A stretch of 64,000 nt of DNA from Lachnoclostridium phytofermentans ISDg (lineage in GTDB: Bacteria > Bacillota > Clostridia > Lachnospirales > Lachnospiraceae), in assembly GCF_000018685.1 (NCBI RefSeq), contig NC_010001.1, positions 2,992,001-3,056,000 of the forward strand, in the 5' to 3' direction. The translations under genes and the position numbers were made by a program. Each line of letters begins with the position of its first letter. Positions within the stretch are counted from its first letter, which is position 1. This document shows positions 59,547 through 64,000 of this stretch, in pieces. The notes under the pieces were generated by a model. That model was not told where the DNA came from and ran no database searches. It saw only the letters and a list, made by a program, of their open reading frames with translations.

Positions 59547-61694
59547 TTACTTTTTCTTCTCTGCGCTTAGGAATACGCTCCAAGAACTGCCGTACGGTAC
59601 ATCGTCAATATACATTCTTACGATACCATCACCTTCTCGTATACCTTCCACTTTAATATTTTTTAACGCTTTTGGAAAATCATCATACGACAAATATTTT
59701 TGCATAATCAGCATTGATTCTCCATCTTGCTCAAGCTCAAGATAAACATCACCTGATTCGCCTTCTTCAAACGGATTTTCTGTAATTGTAACTTTTCCAA
59801 AATAGCCATATTCATCAGGAAGTGAAACGTCAGGAGTTGGTGTACTTTCAACACCAGTACTAATAGAGATATCAATTTTAGTATCTGCTGTTACTAATTC
59901 TCCAGCTGTTGTATTCTGATAGCATACAGCTCCCTTTGCATATTCAGAACTTGGAATATTGGAAGTTACTCCTTTTTGAAGACCTGCTTCTAATAATGCT
60001 TGTTTTGCCTGTTCTTCCGTCTTACCAAGTAGATTTGGTACTTTTTTTAACGCACTTACATCCGGTCCTGTACTTACTACTAAAGTTACCGTGGAACCTT
60101 TCTTTAACATGACTGGATTCTTAGGATCTGTCGCTCTTTCTGGAGTTGTCCGGATAACGAATTCAGCACCTATATCACTATTTGCCTCATCTTTACGTTC
60201 CACCTTAAAACCTAAGTCTTCTAATTGTTTCCTTGCTTGTTCGTAACTTCGATTATAAACATCGATTAATTCAACAGGTTGAGCACCAGCACTAATGGTT
60301 AAGATAATTGTTGAATTCGATGGAATCTCAGTACCAGCAGGATAATTTTGATTCATAACTAAGCCTTCTTCATACTCATCTGAGTATTCTTTTTCATCCG
60401 CCAACGTGACATTAAATAAACGTGATGCAAGCGTAAGACTACTAATTGCTGTGTCTCTATCAAGGCCTCTTACCTCTGGAACTTTTACAAGATCAGCTAC
60501 TGGCTCTTCTGTTGGTTCTGGTGAAACAGTTACAGTAATGGATGGTACTGGAGTAATATCTGTATCCTTATTGCCCTTGCCCCAATCAAATATATTAAAG
60601 AAACGCGCTACAATAAATAATACCGTACAGCCTACCAAAACAGCTGCCGCTATCATGGAGATAATGAGTACTTTCTCCATTTTTGAGTCTACGGAATCAA
60701 GTTCCTCTTCTTCCTCTTTGGAAACTTTTTTTGTTCCCTTATCCTTTGCATTGTTATCAATAAATGTTACTGGTGTTTTAGCGGCACTTTTAATATGATT
60801 CATCTCATCATCTGATAAAGTGATGGTTGGAGAATCACTAACTACACCATTATTAATAACTACATAATCTCCATCTTTATTTATGATAGAGCGTTTTAAG
60901 TCACTGATTAATTCAGAAGCAGATATATATCTTCTCTCTGGCTTCTTCTGCATACATTTTTGTACAATTCTCTCAAGACTTACCGGTACATCTGGATTTA
61001 ATTCACGAAGAGGGGTAGCCTCTCCTTGAATATGAAGAAGTGCAACGGATACCGTATTGTCTCCTGCAAATGGTACTTCACCACTTAACATTTCATACAT
61101 TGTTACACCAAGAGAATAGATATCACTTCTCTCATCGCTGTATCCGCCTCTTGCCTGTTCTGGTGATAAATAATGAACAGAACCAATCGCATTCTGAGTA
61201 ACAGTATTCGTAGATGCAGCCTTAGCTATACCAAAGTCTGTTACTTTTACTTTACCATCTCTGGATATAATGATATTCTGTGGTTTAATATCCCTATGAA
61301 TAATGTGATTGTCATGAGCAGCCTCCATACCTTGCGCTATCTGAATCGCAATTCCAACTGCCTCTTTTACTTCTAACTTTCCTTTACGTTCAATAAATTT
61401 CTTTAACGTAATTCCTTCCACAAGCTCCATAACGATATAATATAATCCATCGTCATCACCTACATCATAGACATTTACTATGTTCGGATGAGATAAGCCC
61501 GCTACAGATTGAGCTTCTCCACGGAATTTCGTTACAAAATTCTTATCACTTGAATATTCCGGTTTCAATATTTTAATTGCTACATATCGATTTAACCGAT
61601 GACATTTTGCTTTGTAAACATCCGCCATTCCTCCAGAACCAACTCTGTCTACAATTTCATATCTGTCACTGATAAACATTCCAGGTTTAATCAT
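59547..61694 (-). CDS. prkC: Ser/Thr protein kinase with PASTA domains (PrkC)
   Basis: 715 residues. Kinase domain 1-270: G-loop 'VGSGGMADVYKAK' (18-30), catalytic Lys41 (VAIKIL), 'IIHRDIKPQNIII' (HRD 133-135), 'TDFGIAKAAS' (DFG 153-155) and 'SVHYLSPEQARGG'. One transmembrane helix (about 342-365), then extracellular PASTA repeats, three clear (about 402-472, 473-545, 553-620), and a C-terminal extension of about 95 residues with a beta-sandwich look. Senses peptidoglycan fragments and regulates growth, division and germination. The phosphatase gene stp is upstream; the kinase and phosphatase form a pair. Confidence 0.96.
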   Translation of the reverse strand: MIKPGMFISDRYEIVDRVGSGGMADVYKAKCHRLNRYVAIKILKPEYSSDKNFVTKFRGEAQSVAGLSHPNIVNVYDVGDDDGLYYIVMELVEGITLKKFIERKGKLEVKEAVGIAIQIAQGMEAAHDNHIIHRDIKPQNIIISRDGKVKVTDFGIAKAASTNTVTQNAIGSVHYLSPEQARGGYSDERSDIYSLGVTMYEMLSGEVPFAGDNTVSVALLHIQGEATPLRELNPDVPVSLERIVQKCMQKKPERRYISASELISDLKRSIINKDGDYVVINNGVVSDSPTITLSDDEMNHIKSAAKTPVTFIDNNAKDKGTKKVSKEEEEELDSVDSKMEKVLIISMIAAAVLVGCTVLFIVARFFNIFDWGKGNKDTDITPVPSITVTVSPEPTEEPVADLVKVPEVRGLDRDTAISSLTLASRLFNVTLADEKEYSDEYEEGLVMNQNYPAGTEIPSNSTIILTISAGAQPVELIDVYNRSYEQARKQLEDLGFKVERKDEANSDIGAEFVIRTTPERATDPKNPVMLKKGSTVTLVVSTGPDVSALKKVPNLLGKTEEQAKQALLEAGLQKGVTSNIPSSEYAKGAVCYQNTTAGELVTADTKIDISISTGVESTPTPDVSLPDEYGYFGKVTITENPFEEGESGDVYLELEQDGESMLIMQKYLSYDDFPKALKNIKVEGIREGDGIVRMYIDDVPYGSSWSVFLSAEKKK

Positions 61695-61813
61695 TTTATA
61701 TACCTTTTACCTTTCCGGCTACACAAAAATGTCTGCTGAAACAAACAAGCTTATGTAAAAATGCCTCTCTTCTCTCCTTTTAATTACATCCCTCAATGCA
61801 TCTTCCTATGTGC

Positions 61814-62539
61814 TTAATCAAGACGGATCAAAATGACAGCAATATTATCTTTACCACCATTTTCATTCGCTCTCTTCACTAACTCTTTCCCAGATGCCTC
61901 TAGATCGTCTTCATTACTTCTAATAATTGCAAGGATTTCTTCATCCTCGAGCATGTTCGACAATCCATCAGAACATAATAGAATGATATCTCGAGATTTT
62001 ACACTAACTTCAAAAAAATCAGGTACGACAGTAAGGCTTGCTCCCACCGCTCTTGTTATAACATTTTTCTTTGGATGGAATCTAGCTTCACTTCGTTTTA
62101 TCTCGCCTGTCTTTACCATTTCCTCAACTAAGGAATGGTCTTCTGTAATCTGCTTTATTGTATCATTTATTAAGTATAACCTGCTGTCTCCAATGTTGGC
62201 TACGTACATTAATTGATCCATGATTGTTGCTATAACTAACGTAGTTCCCATTCCTTCTAAACCAGTTTGCTCTCTAGCTTGCTTTAATAGTAACTCATTG
62301 GTTTTTGCAACAGCAGTATCCAACATACCAATTACAGTCTTCTCTTCACTTTCCCCAATGAGTTTTACCATTTCTTCCACACAATAACGAGAAGCAAAAT
62401 CACCGGCGTTATGTCCACCCATACCATCAGCTACGATAAACAGGTTTGGAAGTGCTCCAACCGAACACTCATTACAATAGACATAATCTTGGTTGCTCTC
62501 CCTCTTTAGACCGATGTCAGTTATAGAATATGTGTTCAT
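61814..62539 (-). CDS. stp: PP2C-type protein phosphatase (Stp/PrpC)
   Basis: 241 residues. PPM/PP2C phosphatase reversing PrkC phosphorylation. Metal-binding motifs: 'TDIGLKRESNQDYVYCNECS' (first Asp), 'LFIVADGMGGHNAGDFASRY' (DGxGG), 'MGTTLVIATIMDQLMYVANI', 'GDSRLYLINDTIKQITEDHS', 'ILLCSDGLSNMLEDEE' (SDGL) and 'ANENGGKDNIAVILIRL' (GxxDN). Start ATG 62539 is 1 bp beyond the rlmN stop, with AGGAGGTGAATCTATAGG as RBS. Followed by prkC. Confidence 0.96.
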   Translation of the reverse strand: MNTYSITDIGLKRESNQDYVYCNECSVGALPNLFIVADGMGGHNAGDFASRYCVEEMVKLIGESEEKTVIGMLDTAVAKTNELLLKQAREQTGLEGMGTTLVIATIMDQLMYVANIGDSRLYLINDTIKQITEDHSLVEEMVKTGEIKRSEARFHPKKNVITRAVGASLTVVPDFFEVSVKSRDIILLCSDGLSNMLEDEEILAIIRSNEDDLEASGKELVKRANENGGKDNIAVILIRLD

Positions 62540-62540
62540 C

Positions 62541-63611
62541 CTATAGATTCACCTCCTGTACCATTGTCTTATCTGTATAGCTCTTTCTCAATTGTCCACA
62601 AGCTGCATTAATATCTGAGCCCATTTCTCTTCTAATAGTAACATTAATTCTATTTTTTTCAAGTATATTTTTGAAATTTTGTATGTTATTCCCCGTGGAA
62701 CGCTTGTAATCTCTCTCTTTTATAGGGTTCACCGGTATTAGATTTACGTGACAATTTTTACCTTTTAAGAGTCTAGAAAGCTCTTTGGCACAAGCTGCGG
62801 TATCATTTACACCATCTACGAGGCTGTATTCATAACTGACTCTTCGCCCTGTCTTTTCGTAATAATAGTCACACGCATTTAATACATCTTGTAACTGATA
62901 ACTATTTGCAACCGGCATTATCTTTGCTCTCTCTTCATCATTCGGAGCATGTAACGACAATGCCAATGTGATGGCAAAACCCTCTTCTGCTAAAGCCCTC
63001 ATCTTAGGAACGATACCACAAGTAGAAACCGTTATATTTCTTTGTGAAATATTCAAACCATCCGAAGAAGAAATCATACGGATAAACTTAACGAAATTAT
63101 CGTAATTATCCATAGGTTCTCCGGTTCCCATAATTACGATATTGCTCACTCTCTCTCCAGAAAGTCTTTGTATCTGGTAAACTTCATCTAACATTTCCGA
63201 TGTTTTTAAGTTTCTTGTAAGACCGCCAAGAGTAGATGCACAGAAACGGCACCCCATACGGCATCCTACCTGAGATGAGATACAAACCGAGTTTCCATGA
63301 TGATATTTCATAAGTACGCATTCAACTACATTTCCATCTGATAAGCGAAATAAATATTTTACAGTTCCATCCATCTTTGATTCATAGCGTTCTAAATCAT
63401 TGACACAGATTAACTCATACTCTGAAGCAAGTTTCGCTCGAAGTTCTTTCGATAAATTCGTCATCTCTTCGAAGTCTCTTACTAACTTTACATGGAGCCA
63501 CTCATAAATCTGTTTTGCCCTGAATTCCTTTTCTCCAATGATTTTTAAACTAGCTTTTAATTCTTCTAATGTAAGTGCTTTGATGTCTATTTTTTCAGTA
63601 ATACTTTGCAT
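62541..63611 (-). CDS. rlmN: Dual-specificity RNA (23S A2503/tRNA A37) methyltransferase RlmN
   Basis: 356 residues from ATG 63611 (MQSITEKIDIKALTLEELKA), 5 nt after GGGG. Radical SAM methyltransferase adding a C2 methyl to A2503. Radical SAM C-x3-C-x2-C in 'VGCRMGCRFCASTLGGLTRN' (about 114-122), 'IVIMGTGEPMDNYDNFVKFI', 'ISQRNITVSTCGIVPKMRAL' and 'RREMGSDINAACGQLRKSY' with the catalytic C-terminal Cys. The start region is fused to a palindromic element that provides the RBS. Confidence 0.96.
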   Translation of the reverse strand: MQSITEKIDIKALTLEELKASLKIIGEKEFRAKQIYEWLHVKLVRDFEEMTNLSKELRAKLASEYELICVNDLERYESKMDGTVKYLFRLSDGNVVECVLMKYHHGNSVCISSQVGCRMGCRFCASTLGGLTRNLKTSEMLDEVYQIQRLSGERVSNIVIMGTGEPMDNYDNFVKFIRMISSSDGLNISQRNITVSTCGIVPKMRALAEEGFAITLALSLHAPNDEERAKIMPVANSYQLQDVLNACDYYYEKTGRRVSYEYSLVDGVNDTAACAKELSRLLKGKNCHVNLIPVNPIKERDYKRSTGNNIQNFKNILEKNRINVTIRREMGSDINAACGQLRKSYTDKTMVQEVNL

Positions 63612-63740
63612 TTTTACCCCATTCCCACGCATATTCTTTGCGCATCGTTTAAAAGAAAACCATGCCCGCTTAGCAGTAGGTGTGAAGTTTTAGAAATTCT
63701 TAGGCGGCGTCTTTTGGCGCCTTAGAAATTCTCTTCACAC
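63612..63740. repeat. Composite palindromic element filling the rsmB-rlmN gap
   Basis: From the rsmB stop: 61-bp palindrome GTGTGAAG...CTTCACAC (63680-63740, directly abutting the stop codon), a GCCCGCTTAGCAGTAGG segment (63664-63680), and an ACGCATATTCTTTGCGCAT palindrome (63627-63645) followed by the rlmN RBS. The whole gap is element-derived. Confidence 0.85.
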
Positions 63741-64000
63741 TTAAACCTTTCTAAATCTTGAGATAAAGAAACCATCTACACCGGATTTGTTAGGTAATAA
63801 TTGTAGATAGCCTTGTTTTGATGTTTCGCACTGTAAATTCTCTGGTAGATAAGTATCAATGGATTCTGGTTGTAATTTTAATGTCTCCGTAATAAATCGT
63901 ATATTGTCCTCATTTTCTTCTGGATTTATTGTACAAGTACTAAATATTAAGACTCCTCCAGGCTTTAAATAGGAAACGACAACAGTAAGGATGTTTCTCT
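63741..64000 (-). CDS. rsmB: 16S rRNA (cytosine-967-C5) methyltransferase RsmB, C-terminal part
   Basis: Partial: only the last 86 residues are inside the window, and the gene continues past 64000. Translation on the minus strand gives 'RNILTVVVSYLKPGGVLIFS' then 'TCTINPEENEDNIRFITETL', and ends 'SGVDGFFISRFRKV'. The 'LKPGGVLIFSTCTINPEEN' and 'DGFFISRFRK' segments are the C-terminal signature of RsmB/Sun (catalytic Cys in the STCT motif). It makes m5C967 in 16S rRNA. It sits upstream of rlmN in the conserved cluster (usually after fmt/def). Confidence 0.93.
   Translation of the reverse strand, partial: RNILTVVVSYLKPGGVLIFSTCTINPEENEDNIRFITETLKLQPESIDTYLPENLQCETSKQGYLQLLPNKSGVDGFFISRFRKV

Noticed and set aside
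60406..60798. 130-residue plus-strand reading frame opposite prkC
   Set aside because: Antisense to the PASTA and linker region of prkC; serine/threonine-rich text is typical of antisense shadows.
1..64000. tRNA, rRNA, riboswitch or T-box elements
   Set aside because: No cloverleaf, rRNA sequence or known riboswitch core was recognised in the intergenic regions by eye; structured RNAs with low sequence conservation cannot be excluded without covariance-model searches.

Overview
The window is AT-rich chromosomal DNA from a spore-forming, low-GC Firmicute, most likely a Lachnospiraceae/Clostridium cluster XIVa member of the Clostridium (Lachnoclostridium) phytofermentans type. This assignment is an inference from gene content: spoIIGA-sigE-sigG beside ftsZ, an ispH-rpsA fusion gene, clostridial-type RecA/FtsY/SMC, and the gene order. 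Almost every gene lies on the minus strand. The exceptions are a 58-residue [2Fe-2S] protein, an ISL3-type transposase and an AraC regulator.

Read from high to low coordinates (the direction of transcription), the window begins with rsmB (partial)-rlmN-stp-prkC-rsgA-rpe-thiN, the conserved translation / Ser-Thr kinase-phosphatase cluster. ychF and lgt follow. Next is a dispersed division and cell-wall (dcw) cluster: mraZ, rsmH, ftsL, two class B PBP genes (the second spoVD-like with PASTA), murD, ftsW/spoVE, murA, divIB/ftsQ and ftsZ, and then the sporulation block spoIIGA-sigE-sigG. mraZ has a textbook promoter followed by five AAGTGG boxes at 10-bp spacing, the expected MraZ operator. mraY, murE, murF, murG and ftsA are not in the window.

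The middle (about 23-38 kb) is accessory metabolism: a LacI-regulated sugar ABC transporter with no ATPase, an iron-dependent alcohol dehydrogenase, a DUF1622 membrane protein, an AraC regulator divergent from a MATE exporter, a small membrane protein, a YbhJ-like aconitase-family hydratase and a cardiolipin synthase. Below that come folD, rimO-pgsA, a CinA with a degenerate N-terminal domain, a GerMN lipoprotein, a BaiN/HI0933-like flavoprotein, cmk, ispH-rpsA, an orphan cheR, plsX-acpP, an intact 1432-bp IS with an 8-bp target duplication, rnc-smc-ftsY, ilvA/tdcB, recA (with a LexA-type box in its promoter)-recX, and the start of a biotin-dependent carboxyltransferase.

The most unusual content is non-coding. 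First, intercistronic gaps of several cotranscribed gene pairs (rnc/smc, cmk/ispH, murA/divIB, spoVD/murD, rsgA/rpe, rsmB/rlmN) are filled by mosaics of related palindromes. These abut the upstream stop codon, and in three junctions (rnc/smc, prkC/rsgA, rsmB/rlmN) a shared palindrome also supplies the downstream Shine-Dalgarno region. Second, short-period degenerate tandem repeats begin at or just after the stop codons of at least five genes (ABC permease, rpe, pgsA, the aconitase-family gene, ftsY), with related cases after folD and inside the 3' end of recA. Neither pattern is explained by standard feature types.
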